Translations under genes and position numbers: made by a program
Notes under the pieces: model-generated
Databases searched by the model: none
Told to the model about the DNA's origin: nothing
Seen by the model: the letters and a program-made list of their open reading frames with translations, nothing else
In this document: positions 7,677 to 16,769 of the stretch, in pieces
Position numbering within the stretch: position 1 is the first letter of the stretch
How the letters are laid out: every line of letters starts with the position of its first letter
NCBI RefSeq assembly: GCF_042432825.1
Contig: NZ_JBHLWN010000100.1
Coordinates: 1 to 64,000 of the forward strand
DNA from: Gordoniibacillus chartarius
Lineage (GTDB): Bacteria > Bacillota > Bacilli > Paenibacillales > NBRC-103111
Direction of reading: 5' to 3'
DNA: 64,000 bases

Positions 7677-9461
7677 ATGAAAGCTAACTTCAATTACTTG
7701 GATGCCCGAGAGATTCTGGAGCAAATCAGCGACGCTTACTACTTGCTGGATCAAGACTGGAATTTTGTCTATTTAAACCAACATGCGGCGAAGCTGATTT
7801 GCTGCGGCGAGGACGATCTGCTCGGAAAGCGGATTTGGACGGAGTTCCCTGACGCTGTGAGCCGCGCGATGTACAGCCATTTCCACAGAGCGGTTCGTGA
7901 GCAGGAGGTCATCGAATTCGAGGACTATTATGCTGCTCCGCTAGACAGCTGGTATTCGTTCCGCGCGATTCCTGCAGGGACGGGGCTTGCGGTTTATTTT
8001 CGCAATATTACGCAGCAGAAGAAGTCGGCCCGGCGGCAGGAGCAGCATTACGAATCGTTGTTTCGGCAAAATCCCGACGCGGTGTTCTCTCTGGACCTGA
8101 AAGGCAACTTTCTCAGCTTGAATCCGGCAACCGAGCAGCTGACGGGTTACAGCGAAGAGGAGCTGCTCAGCATGTCTTTTCTTCCGATTATGCATGAGAG
8201 CAGCCGGGAATTTACCTTTTCGCATTTCCTTCAAGCGGCCGGGGGCAGCCCGCAAATTTACGAGAATCGGATCGTCCCTAAGAACGGCACGATTATTCCT
8301 TGCCGCGTCACGAACATCCCGATCGTCGTAGACGGCATGATTGTCGGCGTTTACGGGATCGCGAAAGATATTAGCGAGCGGAAGCGGGCGGAGGACCAAG
8401 CGCTCGAGAGCCGGCTCAGACTGGAGTCGATTATCCGGAATAACCCGGATGCCATATACTCCGTGGATGTCGGCAAGCAAATCTTCGAGTGCAACTTGTC
8501 CGGCGAGCGGCTGCTCGGGTTTGCGAAGGAGGAGCTGCTGGGCATCGCCTTTACCGATTTGGTGGAGCCCGGAGACTGCGATAAGCTGGCGGAGCTGATG
8601 GAAATCGCGCTCGGAGGACTGGTCGCTGACTCCAGGGAGCTCCATTTTGTCAGGAAAGACGGCCATATGCTCCTCGCGCAATGCTCGGTTGTTCCGATTG
8701 TCATTCATCAGGAAGTAGCCGGTACGTATTTCATACTCAGGGATGTCACGGAGCAACGGGAGACGGAGCTGCTTCTCCGGAGGGCGGAGAAGCTGAATAT
8801 CGCCGGCCAGATGGCCGCAGCGGTGGCGCATGAAATCCGCAATCCGCTCACCGCGCTGAAGGGATTCATCAAGCTGCTCGAGGCATGGAACGAGAATTCC
8901 TCGCGGGGGTACATTTTCTCGGTGCTGAGGGAAGAGATGGAGCGCATCGAGTCCATCACCAACGAGCTGCTCGTGCTCGCCAAGCCGCAATCCGCCTCTT
9001 ACGTCAAGCTCGATTTGATTACCATTTTGGAGTCGGTCGTTACGCTGATCGGCACCCAAGCCAATATGCAGAACGTGCAGATCGTAACCCGTTATGCGGA
9101 TGCGCCGCATGTGCTCGGAGAAGGCAACCAGTTAAAGCAAGTGTTCGTGAATATCTTGAAAAATGCCGTTGAAGTCATGCCGGAAAGCGGGGAGGTTACG
9201 ATCAGCGTAGGGACGTTCGGCGAGGAAGTGCGCATTCAATTCATCGACCAGGGGAGCGGGATTACGGAGGAGCAGATCGCAAGGCTGGGAGAGCCGTTTT
9301 ACTCCACGAAGGAGAAAGGGACGGGACTCGGGTTGATGGTGTCCAAAAAAATCATCGAATCGCACCGCGGCCGGCTGGAAGTGTCGAGCGAGATCGGCAA
9401 AGGGACGACGGTTAGCATCTATTTGCCGCTTGAGGCAGGGAAGGAGAATAAAGGGCGATGA
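7677..9461 (+). CDS. PAS-domain sensor histidine kinase, sporulation-kinase type
   Basis: This 594-residue cytoplasmic kinase has three consecutive PAS domains (about 5-110, 125-235 and 245-360), a HisKA dimerisation domain (about 375-440) with the phospho-acceptor in AVAHEIRNPLTALKGF (His near 385), and a HATPase domain with DQGSGI and GTGLGL boxes. The H-box closely resembles KinA/KinE-type kinases that phosphorylate Spo0F in the sporulation phosphorelay; that role is inferred. No transmembrane helix is seen. There is no adjacent response regulator, so it is an orphan. The start at ATG 7677 is preferred over a TTG at 7644. The 3' end overlaps the next gene by 4 bp. Confidence 0.85.
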   Translation: MKANFNYLDAREILEQISDAYYLLDQDWNFVYLNQHAAKLICCGEDDLLGKRIWTEFPDAVSRAMYSHFHRAVREQEVIEFEDYYAAPLDSWYSFRAIPAGTGLAVYFRNITQQKKSARRQEQHYESLFRQNPDAVFSLDLKGNFLSLNPATEQLTGYSEEELLSMSFLPIMHESSREFTFSHFLQAAGGSPQIYENRIVPKNGTIIPCRVTNIPIVVDGMIVGVYGIAKDISERKRAEDQALESRLRLESIIRNNPDAIYSVDVGKQIFECNLSGERLLGFAKEELLGIAFTDLVEPGDCDKLAELMEIALGGLVADSRELHFVRKDGHMLLAQCSVVPIVIHQEVAGTYFILRDVTEQRETELLLRRAEKLNIAGQMAAAVAHEIRNPLTALKGFIKLLEAWNENSSRGYIFSVLREEMERIESITNELLVLAKPQSASYVKLDLITILESVVTLIGTQANMQNVQIVTRYADAPHVLGEGNQLKQVFVNILKNAVEVMPESGEVTISVGTFGEEVRIQFIDQGSGITEEQIARLGEPFYSTKEKGTGLGLMVSKKIIESHRGRLEVSSEIGKGTTVSIYLPLEAGKENKGR

Positions 9462-9718
9462 ATGTCTTGCGTAACGTAGTTAAACTTGCGGGTTGGCTTG
9501 CCGTAGCAATCGCAGTATTCACGGCTTTGCAGGTTGGCGGCGGGATGCTGTTAACCTGGTACTACGTGCCCGACATCGTAAACGAGTATTCGTCGGTACA
9601 TGTGCTGGAGCATAAAGTGGGTGTATCTGAAGCATGGTGGATGCAGCCCTTGCATATTGCGGTCAGTTTGGCGATTACGCTAGGTCTGCGCTGGCTCGTC
9701 GGACTGCGAAGGAGATAG
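9458..9718 (+). CDS. Small two-helix membrane protein
   Basis: This 86-residue protein has predicted membrane helices at about residues 9-33 and 62-80 and a short extracytoplasmic loop between them. It ends in RRR. No family is recognised. Its ATG overlaps the kinase stop codon by 4 bp, and the CPBP protease gene begins directly after its own stop, so the three genes appear translationally coupled. Its role may be linked to the protease or to membrane signalling, but this is context only. Confidence 0.7.
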   Translation: MNVLRNVVKLAGWLAVAIAVFTALQVGGGMLLTWYYVPDIVNEYSSVHVLEHKVGVSEAWWMQPLHIAVSLAITLGLRWLVGLRRR

Positions 9719-10504
9719 ATGGCTGTAATGGTGCGGGTCCCGCTGCTTGCCGGATTTATCGGGCTGGTTGTTGTGCTTCAAACGGCTCCTCTATACATCG
9801 GATTGGTGCTCGGTGCGGTGTTGATCGTATACGGTGCTGTGCAAGGCCGTAGCGGAGCTGCGCTTGGCGCGGCCGCTGAAGCTTATGCGATAGGATATGG
9901 GATGACCGGCTTTCTCCAAGGCGGGCTGCGTTCGTTCGCTCCTGCAGCGGAAGAGATGATGATCGTGTTGTCCAGATTGAGCTTGGCCGGATATTTGATT
10001 CCGCTTCTGGCGATCGCCCTATGGCTCCCGGCCCGAACTCATTATTTTCGAATCGGCAGCTTCCGCAATGATATCTGCACCCCGTTCATCTGGCGGGGGA
10101 TCCGCGATCCCATCTGGAGATTTCTGCTGATCGGGACGATGGTGATCGGTGCTTGCTGCCTATTTTTGGCCGATTTCGGCGGGCCGCAGGTGCTCCAGCT
10201 AGTGCAGTACGGGCTTCTGTTCGCCGTAATCAACAGTGTGCTGGAAGAGGTGCTGTGGCGGGGGCTGATTTTGCCGCGCATGGTGGATTATGCCGGAGAG
10301 GCTGCCGGACTGCTCGCGACGAGCGCAGCGTTCGGGCTGTACCATTACTCGCTTGGTTTTCCGTGGATCGTTTGCTTCTGTTTCGGGCTAGGCGGCATCT
10401 TCATGGGCGGCGTAACGATCCGCTCCAAGGGACTGGCTCCGGCGATCGTGCTGCATGTCGTCATGAATATCGCTTTCGTGCTGAACGGGCTTATTTTTCC
10501 GTAG
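9719..10504 (+). CDS. CPBP family intramembrane glutamic endopeptidase
   Basis: This 261-residue polytopic membrane protein belongs to the CAAX protease/bacteriocin-processing (Abi) family. The family motifs are visible: EEVLWRG (tandem catalytic Glu and Arg), FGLYHYSLG (motif 2 His) and the final HVVMNIAF with His and Asn. About eight membrane segments are predicted. Members cleave peptides within the membrane, sometimes for immunity to bacteriocins or regulation; the substrate is unknown. The ATG starts immediately after the previous gene's stop, with AAGGAG inside the upstream coding end. Confidence 0.88.
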   Translation: MAVMVRVPLLAGFIGLVVVLQTAPLYIGLVLGAVLIVYGAVQGRSGAALGAAAEAYAIGYGMTGFLQGGLRSFAPAAEEMMIVLSRLSLAGYLIPLLAIALWLPARTHYFRIGSFRNDICTPFIWRGIRDPIWRFLLIGTMVIGACCLFLADFGGPQVLQLVQYGLLFAVINSVLEEVLWRGLILPRMVDYAGEAAGLLATSAAFGLYHYSLGFPWIVCFCFGLGGIFMGGVTIRSKGLAPAIVLHVVMNIAFVLNGLIFP

Positions 10505-10519
10505 AAGGAGAGGAAGTTC

Positions 10520-11233
10520 ATGTCGGATACAGTAACCACCCAAGAGGAGCTGCTGGATTTGCTGGATGCGTTGTTTCGCAAGCCGGCTCCTTGGTGGGAC
10601 AAGTTTTACCAGGATCGGACGAAGGACATTCCCTTCTTCATCGATGCGCCGGATGAAAATCTCGTCGCCTATTTTGAAGAAGGCTGGCTCGCACCGGGGA
10701 AAGCGCTGGAACTGGGCTGCGGTCCGGGGCGGAATGCGATCTATATGGCCGGGCAGGGCTGCAGCGTTGACGCGATCGACCTCTCCGCGGAAGCGATCCG
10801 CTGGGCCGAGGAGAGAGCGGCGGACAGCGGGCTGCCGGTATCGTTTCGATGCGGCGACGTGTTCGAGGTGGAGCTGGAGGACGGTGCGTATGACCTTGCG
10901 TACGATTCGGGGCTGCTGCATCATCTGCTGCCGCATCGCCGGATGCAGTACGTAGAGCTGCTGGCCCGCAAGCTGAAGAGCGGAGGACGCCTCGGCTTAG
11001 TTTGCTTCGCTCCGGGCTTCGAAGATGCCGGCTGCCCGGGGGAACGGCCGGATGCGCAGGTGTACCGCGCATTAAGCATGCAGGGCGGGATGGCGTACAG
11101 CCGCGAAAGGCTGGAGCTGATCTTGTCGCGGCACTTCGAGCTGATCGACATCCGGCACATGCGCGACTGTACGGACAGCCGGGAGCTGTTCGGCAAGCCG
11201 TTCTTATGGTCCAGCTTGTGGGGGCGCAAATGA
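10520..11233 (+). CDS. Class I SAM-dependent methyltransferase
   Basis: This 237-residue cytoplasmic methyltransferase shows the Rossmann SAM site ALELGCGPGRNAIYMA (motif I, about residues 68-83), the acidic DAIDLS of motif II, and the motif IV-like YDSGLLHHLLPHRR. This pattern matches tellurite-resistance/TehB-like and generic methyltransferases in Bacillales. The substrate is unknown. AAGGAGAGGAAG precedes the ATG. The stop overlaps the start of the histidine phosphatase gene by 4 bp, which suggests an operon with it. Confidence 0.88.
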   Translation: MSDTVTTQEELLDLLDALFRKPAPWWDKFYQDRTKDIPFFIDAPDENLVAYFEEGWLAPGKALELGCGPGRNAIYMAGQGCSVDAIDLSAEAIRWAEERAADSGLPVSFRCGDVFEVELEDGAYDLAYDSGLLHHLLPHRRMQYVELLARKLKSGGRLGLVCFAPGFEDAGCPGERPDAQVYRALSMQGGMAYSRERLELILSRHFELIDIRHMRDCTDSRELFGKPFLWSSLWGRK

Positions 11234-11757
11234 CGACATTTTATTTGATGAGGCATGGGGAGCCGGATTGGGCGCTGAAGGATGCAAGAGGGCTGACGGG
11301 ACCTATCCGCGACTACGTTCCGCTGACGGCGGACGGAATTGCGCAGGCCGAGCGGGCGGCGGAGGACCCCCGGCTGAAGCGCTGCGAGCTGATTTTGTCT
11401 TCCCCGTATACGCGCGCCCTGCAGACGGCCGCCGTCGTCAATCGGACGCTGGGGCTGCCTTTAATCGTGGAGTTTGATCTGCACGAATGGACGCCTGACA
11501 GCTATAAGGCCGAGTCCTACGAGGAGATCAAGCGGCTAAACGACGATTATCACAAGCATGGCGGCGTGCATCCTCCCGGCGAGAGCCGATTGTGGGAGAC
11601 GAAGGCGAGCGTGCTGGGGCGGGTGATGAACGTGCTGCGCCGTTATTCGGACCGCTCCCACGTGCTGGTCGTCTGCCACGGGATGATCATTGCGCCTCTG
11701 CAGGAGTACGGGCCCGGGCAAGTTCCGCTTTGCAGCGTGCATGAATTTGTTGTGTGA
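11230..11757 (+). CDS. Histidine phosphatase family protein
   Basis: This 175-residue protein belongs to the phosphoglycerate mutase-like histidine phosphatases. The catalytic RHGEPDW box is at residues 8-14, the second motif is SSPYTRALQTA, and the distal VVCHGMI carries the second catalytic His. I place the start at ATG 11230, which overlaps the methyltransferase stop; a reading beginning at 11002 would lie inside the methyltransferase gene in another frame. The substrate may be a sugar phosphate or small phosphate ester and cannot be fixed. Confidence 0.88.
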   Translation: MTTFYLMRHGEPDWALKDARGLTGPIRDYVPLTADGIAQAERAAEDPRLKRCELILSSPYTRALQTAAVVNRTLGLPLIVEFDLHEWTPDSYKAESYEEIKRLNDDYHKHGGVHPPGESRLWETKASVLGRVMNVLRRYSDRSHVLVVCHGMIIAPLQEYGPGQVPLCSVHEFVV

Positions 11758-11814
11758 GAACATGCGGACGCACCGAAACGGGAGCACGGACGCGCAGAGG
11801 AGCTCGAAATTGAT

Positions 11815-12630
11815 ATGGACATTTCCTATAAGTGGCCGAAAATATTGTCTATCATCGCGGAGTTCGATAAAGAGTTTGACGAGAGGTATCGGTACGAGAA
11901 CCTGCTGGGCATGTCCATTGCCCAAATCCGCGGCCACTATTTTAATACCCCGCTGGACGTGATCCCGTTTGGATGGACCGGAGTAGACGGCATACATTTC
12001 GGCTTCTTGACGGACTTCGGCCTGGCACCGTCATTGGACGAGGCTTACATCGTCTATGTAAATCCGATGGATTTTGACGCTCCTGTCGATATTGCGGCGC
12101 GGAATCTCGCGGATTTTATCAGCATATGCAGTCAGGGTGTCGATCCATTCTTTATCGAAGCGATACGATATACGGGCAGCAAATCAAGCTATGAAGGTTA
12201 TAAGCGCGAAAGAGCCGAATCGATCGTGGCAAGAAAAATGAAGCTGGAGCCGTACATAAGCAGATTGGCTGCGCATATAGAGCTCACCGTTATTTCGGAT
12301 GAGTACGATTACCTTCAGGAAGTGAAGCGAGAGCGACACGAGGGAATTGTGCTGGAGACGATGGACGGGCTGGGCGTTCTGCGCAGCGGGGGCGAGACGG
12401 AATTCGGCGGAGAGCGCATGAAGCTGCCGGTGGCGAAGCACATGAAGCTGAATCCGGCTGAAATTCAGGAGTTTATGGCGAATGCCAACCTAACTTCCAA
12501 GCTTGCGCTTATTAGGGATTTGCAGTATTGCTGCATTTTGAAGGACGACGATCAAGTATGGAGAATGATCTACGATGAGCTTTCCCGGCTAGGGATGACC
12601 AACGAGGTTCAAGCCATGTTGAACGTGTGA
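11815..12630 (+). CDS. Protein of unknown function (271 aa)
   Basis: I do not recognise the family. The product is acidic, soluble and without membrane segments. The first half (IPFGWTGVDGIHFGFLTDFG, near residues 45-64, then a VNPMDFDAP strand and ARNLADFIS helix) vaguely resembles SMI1/KNR4-type immunity or syd-like folds, in which a short loop precedes a helix. The second half is helical and charged. AGGAG at 11798 and spacing support the ATG. The SMI1-like idea is weak and needs a profile search. Confidence 0.6.
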   Translation: MDISYKWPKILSIIAEFDKEFDERYRYENLLGMSIAQIRGHYFNTPLDVIPFGWTGVDGIHFGFLTDFGLAPSLDEAYIVYVNPMDFDAPVDIAARNLADFISICSQGVDPFFIEAIRYTGSKSSYEGYKRERAESIVARKMKLEPYISRLAAHIELTVISDEYDYLQEVKRERHEGIVLETMDGLGVLRSGGETEFGGERMKLPVAKHMKLNPAEIQEFMANANLTSKLALIRDLQYCCILKDDDQVWRMIYDELSRLGMTNEVQAMLNV

Positions 12631-12657
12631 TCTTTGTTTGAGAGGAGGCGAACACCG

Positions 12658-12879
12658 ATGCCATTCCTGAAACGCGTATCGCTTGACCGGCCGCGGTTGG
12701 ATGCGGCAGAGGTATCCTTTCGACATACTTACCCGGGTGCGGCGATATGGCATTTTACCGATACGAGTGTACATCCGATTGCATATGAGGAAACGGAGCA
12801 TTACGAGCTGACGCGGGATTATCTGAACAACCGGGAGCGGTATTACTGCATGCTGTTTACTGAGGAGGAAGGCCGATGA
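12658..12879 (+). CDS. Small protein of unknown function (73 aa)
   Basis: This 73-residue acidic protein has no recognised domain. It has a strong GAGAGGAGG site upstream of ATG 12658, and its stop overlaps the start of the phosphotransferase gene by 4 bp. The tight coupling suggests a shared transcript and possibly a partner or regulator of that enzyme. Confidence 0.6.
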   Translation: MPFLKRVSLDRPRLDAAEVSFRHTYPGAAIWHFTDTSVHPIAYEETEHYELTRDYLNNRERYYCMLFTEEEGR

Positions 12880-13697
12880 GCTTGCTTGCTCAGGGGCGGA
12901 CTGCGGAAATCTACGCGCACGAGGAAACGGACAAAATCATCAAGCTGTTTCGGAGCGGCTTCCCCGAGGAGGCCATTCGGCAGGAGTTTGCGGTCAGTCA
13001 GCAAGTATGCGGGTTAGGCGTAGATGCGCCGCGGCTGTTTCACCGGGTACTAACCGACCAAAGACACGGTATCGTCTATGAACGAATCGAAGGAAGCACC
13101 ATGCTCCGTCACCTTACGGGGAAGCCTTGGCTCGTTTGGAAGCTGTCCCGCACTATGGCAGAGCTGCATGCACGGCTGCACCGGATCGAGCTGTCCGACG
13201 CGAAGGGCTACGCCTGGAGACGTCTCGCGCAGGAGCTGGAGCATCAAATTGCGGCGGCGCCCCTTTTGGGCGAGGATGAGAAATCGGCCGTGATCGAGGC
13301 TTTGAAGCGGCTTCCCGACGGTCATAGGCTGTGCCATGGAGATTTTCACCCCGATAATGTTGTGCTGGGGAAGAAGAACTGGGTGATCGATTGGATGACG
13401 GGGACGAGGGGCAATCCCGCCGGAGACGCTGCCAGAACGCTCGTCCTGCTCCGCTGCGCCGTTTTGCCTGAAGAGATGCCTATAGTCAAAAAATGTATAG
13501 TCCAAGCGATGCGCCATTTGATTGCTAAGGTGTACTTTACACGATACTCCCAGCTGTCCGGACTATCGTCAAATCAGATCGAAGCATGGGTGCTGCCGGT
13601 TGCAGCGGCGCGATTGAACGAATGGATCCCGCAGGGAGAGAAGCTGAGACTGCTGGATGTCGTTCGGGAAAAGCTGGGAAAGCCGAAACGCGCATGA
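12876..13697 (+). CDS. Phosphotransferase family protein (APH-like)
   Basis: This 273-residue protein has the aminoglycoside-phosphotransferase/choline-kinase fold. The catalytic loop CHGDFHPDNVVLG (about residues 148-160) and the metal-binding VIDWMTG that follows are both intact, and an N-terminal lobe with EIYAHEETDKIIKLF holds the probable ATP-binding Lys. Family members phosphorylate small molecules or sugars; a resistance role should not be assumed. It overlaps the preceding 73-residue gene. Its last codons are rich in Lys and Arg. Confidence 0.85.
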   Translation: MSLLAQGRTAEIYAHEETDKIIKLFRSGFPEEAIRQEFAVSQQVCGLGVDAPRLFHRVLTDQRHGIVYERIEGSTMLRHLTGKPWLVWKLSRTMAELHARLHRIELSDAKGYAWRRLAQELEHQIAAAPLLGEDEKSAVIEALKRLPDGHRLCHGDFHPDNVVLGKKNWVIDWMTGTRGNPAGDAARTLVLLRCAVLPEEMPIVKKCIVQAMRHLIAKVYFTRYSQLSGLSSNQIEAWVLPVAAARLNEWIPQGEKLRLLDVVREKLGKPKRA

Positions 13698-13780
13698 GGC
13701 GCAAACGAGGCGTAAACGAGCCGCAACCAAACAAGCCCTGCCCGCGTCAAATTGTAAAAACGTTAGAAGGGATGTGCGGC

Positions 13781-14008
13781 ATGAACAAAGCGTTGATAGC
13801 ATTGCTCGTCTATGCAGCCACGGCAGCCATTGTGTACGGAATAGGTGATATGTTTCATATGACCTACTTCCAGTTTCATACTGAGTTCGAGCTGGAGCGT
13901 GACAGACTGCATGTCGAGACGGGTTCCGTCCTCCCGATGCTGCTTGCTTTGCCTGTTTACTATATAACCTATTGGGCGCTAAGACGCCGTAGATCGGAGA
14001 GAACATAA
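13781..14008 (+). CDS. Small membrane protein (75 aa)
   Basis: The 75-residue protein has an N-terminal hydrophobic helix (about residues 4-22), a polar acidic loop with FHTEFELERDRLHVETG, and a second helix (about 45-65) followed by RRRRSERT. No family is recognised. The ATG at 13781 has AGAAGG upstream; an ATG at 13772 is too close to that site. It lies 5 bp before the DUF1361 gene and is probably cotranscribed with it. Confidence 0.6.
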   Translation: MNKALIALLVYAATAAIVYGIGDMFHMTYFQFHTEFELERDRLHVETGSVLPMLLALPVYYITYWALRRRRSERT

Positions 14009-14013
14009 TCACC

Positions 14014-14703
14014 GTGAGAGAAATTAGCTACCGTATTCCCTTCCTGCTCGCCGCAGCATTGACCGCCATCGTTGTTGTCGCACAATTGGGCGTGTCGGAG
14101 CTGCTTCATAAGACGTACTACAATTTTTTGATATGGAATTTGTTCCTGGCTTGGCTGCCGTTCGTATTCGCCATTGCCGCCGACCAGCTGAACCGCAGGG
14201 CGGCAAAGCCCCATCCGGTGATCCTGACCTTGCTGGGCATCGCCTGGCTGCTGTTTTTCCCGAACGCGCCTTATATCGTAACGGATATGCTGCATTTGAC
14301 CATACGGAAGACCAGCTATGTCCAAGGCAATCAAGTGTCGCTTTCGTATTGGAACGACCTTGTGTTGATTACGATGTATGCGTGGATCGCCCTGTTGGTG
14401 GGGGCCGTTTCAACGTATTTGATGCACACGATGATTCGTCGCTGGGCAAGCGCGTTAACCGGGTGGGCTTTCATCGCCGTCACTTCGGTCCTGAGCGGCT
14501 ATGGCATTTTGCTGGGGAGAGTGTACCGCCTGAACAGCTGGGACGTGTTGTCGGACAGCGGGCTGCTGCTCAAGACGATTGAGGATACGATGAACGTGAA
14601 GGCTGCCTGGTTCAGCTTGATATTCGGGGGCTTGATCGCCGCCGTGTACTTGACATTCTATGTGCTGATCAACCTCAAAGGCAGGGAAACGGAAAGTCGT
14701 TAA
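14014..14703 (+). CDS. DUF1361 domain membrane protein
   Basis: This 229-residue polytopic membrane protein has six or seven predicted helices. It fits DUF1361: the segment WNLFLAWLPFVFA near residue 42 and LLFFPNAPYIVTDMLHL near 78 are typical. The start is GTG at 14014 with a GGAGAG-like site. The biochemical role of DUF1361 proteins is unknown. Confidence 0.82.
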   Translation: MREISYRIPFLLAAALTAIVVVAQLGVSELLHKTYYNFLIWNLFLAWLPFVFAIAADQLNRRAAKPHPVILTLLGIAWLLFFPNAPYIVTDMLHLTIRKTSYVQGNQVSLSYWNDLVLITMYAWIALLVGAVSTYLMHTMIRRWASALTGWAFIAVTSVLSGYGILLGRVYRLNSWDVLSDSGLLLKTIEDTMNVKAAWFSLIFGGLIAAVYLTFYVLINLKGRETESR

Positions 14704-14738
14704 GCTGTATCTGTTACTGCTGCTTGCGGATCGGAACC

Positions 14739-14783
14739 GACCCGTGGAAGCCGGCGTATATTGCGGCACAGCTTCCGCGGGTC
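14739..14783. terminator. Large inverted repeat between convergent genes
   Basis: Arms at 14739-14751 (GACCCGTGGAAGC) and 14771-14783 (GCTTCCGCGGGTC) pair at 12 of 13 positions around a 19-nt loop. It lies between the ends of the DUF1361 gene (+) and the ABC permease gene (-). It could stop transcription from both sides, although neither side has a T-tract, so intrinsic termination is uncertain. Confidence 0.4.
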
Positions 14784-14824
14784 GTCCAGCAGGTTAAGCT
14801 GAACCCGACGCTTATGCAGAGGAC

Positions 14825-15643
14825 CTAGTGAACCTGCCTCTCGAACAAAACATCCCGCTGGTTCAATCGAGCAATGCTCAGCAGAAGGACGACATCGACC
14901 GCGTACAGAACAGCGCCCGCCGCCCACAGCACCCAGCCGCTTAAAAACAAGAGTCCTGTCGCTTGGCCGACCAGCAGCATGACGACCGGCAGCACGACGA
15001 CACCGGCCAGCTGCTGCGCCTCCTGAAACCCCTTCGTCCGCGCGGATACGAGCACCGAGAACAAAATCGTCGCCATCGTGAACGCCGGCGTCAGCCACAG
15101 CAGCAGGACCAGCCAATTCCAGCTTGGGAATATCAATCGCCCGAAGGTGCCGAACGTCAGGCCATCCACGACCAGGCCGCACAGCACGAAGGAAACGAGC
15201 GTTACGGAGTAGGCCGGAACGAAGGAGGCGAGCACTTTGCCGAGGAACAAATCCTTCACCTGAATCGGCGCGAACAGCAAGCTCTCCAGCGTGCGGCGCT
15301 CCTTCTCCCCGACAAAGGAATGGACCGCCGTCATCATCGAATTGATGACCGGAATGAGCAGAAACAGCGGCCCCAGCATGTAATTGGCGATCATGTACAG
15401 CGCCCGGCTGCGCAGATCGTCCGCGCCGCCGATGTCCCCGATCGGCATATGCTTCAGCATGGTCTCCAGCTCCGCCAGCTTCGGCGAGCTCAAATCCATA
15501 TTCAGAATCAGCAGGATCATGATGCCGGGCAGCACGACGCCGCACAGCAGAGGCAGCACGATATAGCCGATCCAGATTTTGCTCGAGCTGAGGATAGCCC
15601 GAATATCCTTCATGGCGATGGTCCACACGATGCTTCGATTCAT
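14825..15643 (-). CDS. ABC-2 type transporter permease
   Basis: This 272-residue membrane permease has about six helices and the ABC-2 pattern of a conserved central GEKERRTLESLLFAPI segment (residues about 112-127), typical of exporter permeases such as NatB-like or YhaP-like proteins. It starts at ATG 15643, which overlaps the stop of the ATPase gene by 4 bp. With that ATPase it would form an exporter for an unknown substrate. The last C-terminal helix is followed by a short basic tail. Confidence 0.85.
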   Translation of the reverse strand: MNRSIVWTIAMKDIRAILSSSKIWIGYIVLPLLCGVVLPGIMILLILNMDLSSPKLAELETMLKHMPIGDIGGADDLRSRALYMIANYMLGPLFLLIPVINSMMTAVHSFVGEKERRTLESLLFAPIQVKDLFLGKVLASFVPAYSVTLVSFVLCGLVVDGLTFGTFGRLIFPSWNWLVLLLWLTPAFTMATILFSVLVSARTKGFQEAQQLAGVVVLPVVMLLVGQATGLLFLSGWVLWAAGAVLYAVDVVLLLSIARLNQRDVLFERQVH

Positions 15644-16599
15644 TTCAGACGTCCCCCTCTCACGGCAAAATAAAGCGTCTCCAAATCCCGCCCGGCCGGT
15701 TCCGCAGCGGCGACCCAGGTGACGGCCAGCAGCTCCCGGAGCAGCTCCGACACGGCGCCCCGGTCCGGCAGTGTGAATTCGAGCTGCTCGGGACCGGTGC
15801 GGACCCAAGGCATCCCCGCAAAGGTGCCCTGCAGCGCGCCCATCACGGAAGTCTCCGTCATGTCTCCGGCTGTATCCGCCGACACGGCCAGGCCGGTCGT
15901 CACCCGCAGCTTCAGCTGCTTCAAATATTTGCGCTCCAGCTCCGTTTGCGTGCCCCGCTCGATAATGCGGCCCTGCTCCATAAACAAATAGCTGCGGCAC
16001 AGCCCCTCCAGCTGATGCAGCACGTGCGAGCAGAGCAGAATCGTCGTCCCCCGCTCGGCATTGATTTTGCGCAGTACGCCGATCACTTGCCGGATCCCTT
16101 CGGGATCGAGACCGTTCGTCGGCTCGTCCAGAAACAGCAGCTCCGGCTCGTGCAGCATCGCCTTGGCCAGGGCGAGCCGTTTCTTCATGCCGGTGCTGAA
16201 CGTGCCGACCGGCTTGTCTGCGTGCTCCGACAGCTCGAACAGGTCGAGCAGCTCGGCGATACGCTGCCGGTTCTTTACGCCGTACAGCCGCCCGAAGAAC
16301 GCCAAATTTTGCACGGCGTCCATGTCGTGATACAATCCGGCGCCTTCCGTCACGATGCCGCTGATCCGCCTTACCCCGTCACCTTCCGTTTGCGGGTCGA
16401 GCCCCGCAACGCGGAGCGAGCCTTTGTCCGGTCGGATTACGCCGTTCAACAGCCGCACCGTCGTCGTCTTGCCCGAGCCGTTGGGGCCGAGCAGCCCGAC
16501 GATGTCGCCCTGGGCGATGTCGAAGCTGAGCCCCTCCACGATCGTTTTACCGTCAAAGCTTTTCGATATATCGTTCATCTTAATGTAAGCTGTGTTCAT
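15640..16599 (-). CDS. ABC transporter ATP-binding protein (ABC-2 exporter)
   Basis: This 319-residue ATPase has Walker A GPNGSGKT (residues about 38-45), the signature FSTGMKKRLALAKA, Walker B LLFLDEPTNGLDPEG, and a C-terminal extension of about 90 residues as in NatA-like drug or ion exporters. It pairs with the overlapping permease gene. It is divergent from the YesM-like kinase gene; its start is 170 bp away. The substrate is unknown. Confidence 0.92.
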   Translation of the reverse strand: MNTAYIKMNDISKSFDGKTIVEGLSFDIAQGDIVGLLGPNGSGKTTTVRLLNGVIRPDKGSLRVAGLDPQTEGDGVRRISGIVTEGAGLYHDMDAVQNLAFFGRLYGVKNRQRIAELLDLFELSEHADKPVGTFSTGMKKRLALAKAMLHEPELLFLDEPTNGLDPEGIRQVIGVLRKINAERGTTILLCSHVLHQLEGLCRSYLFMEQGRIIERGTQTELERKYLKQLKLRVTTGLAVSADTAGDMTETSVMGALQGTFAGMPWVRTGPEQLEFTLPDRGAVSELLRELLAVTWVAAAEPAGRDLETLYFAVRGGRLK

Positions 16600-16769
16600 C
16601 GTACCCGCCTTTCCGCCTTTCGCTTATGATCTGTGTTGTTAATACGCCGAACGTGCGCGATTCGTTCATATCGTTAATTTTTGCTGCATCTCCCCAAAGC
16701 TATAGGATAGCGTATAATAAGATCACTATGCCAATCGGCAAGCTAGACCGACAGCGGGGAGGCCGGGCC

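Noticed and set aside
11002..11229. Longer start for the histidine phosphatase
   Set aside because: The extra segment overlaps the methyltransferase gene in another frame, and the ATG at 11230 overlaps that gene's stop in the usual coupled manner.
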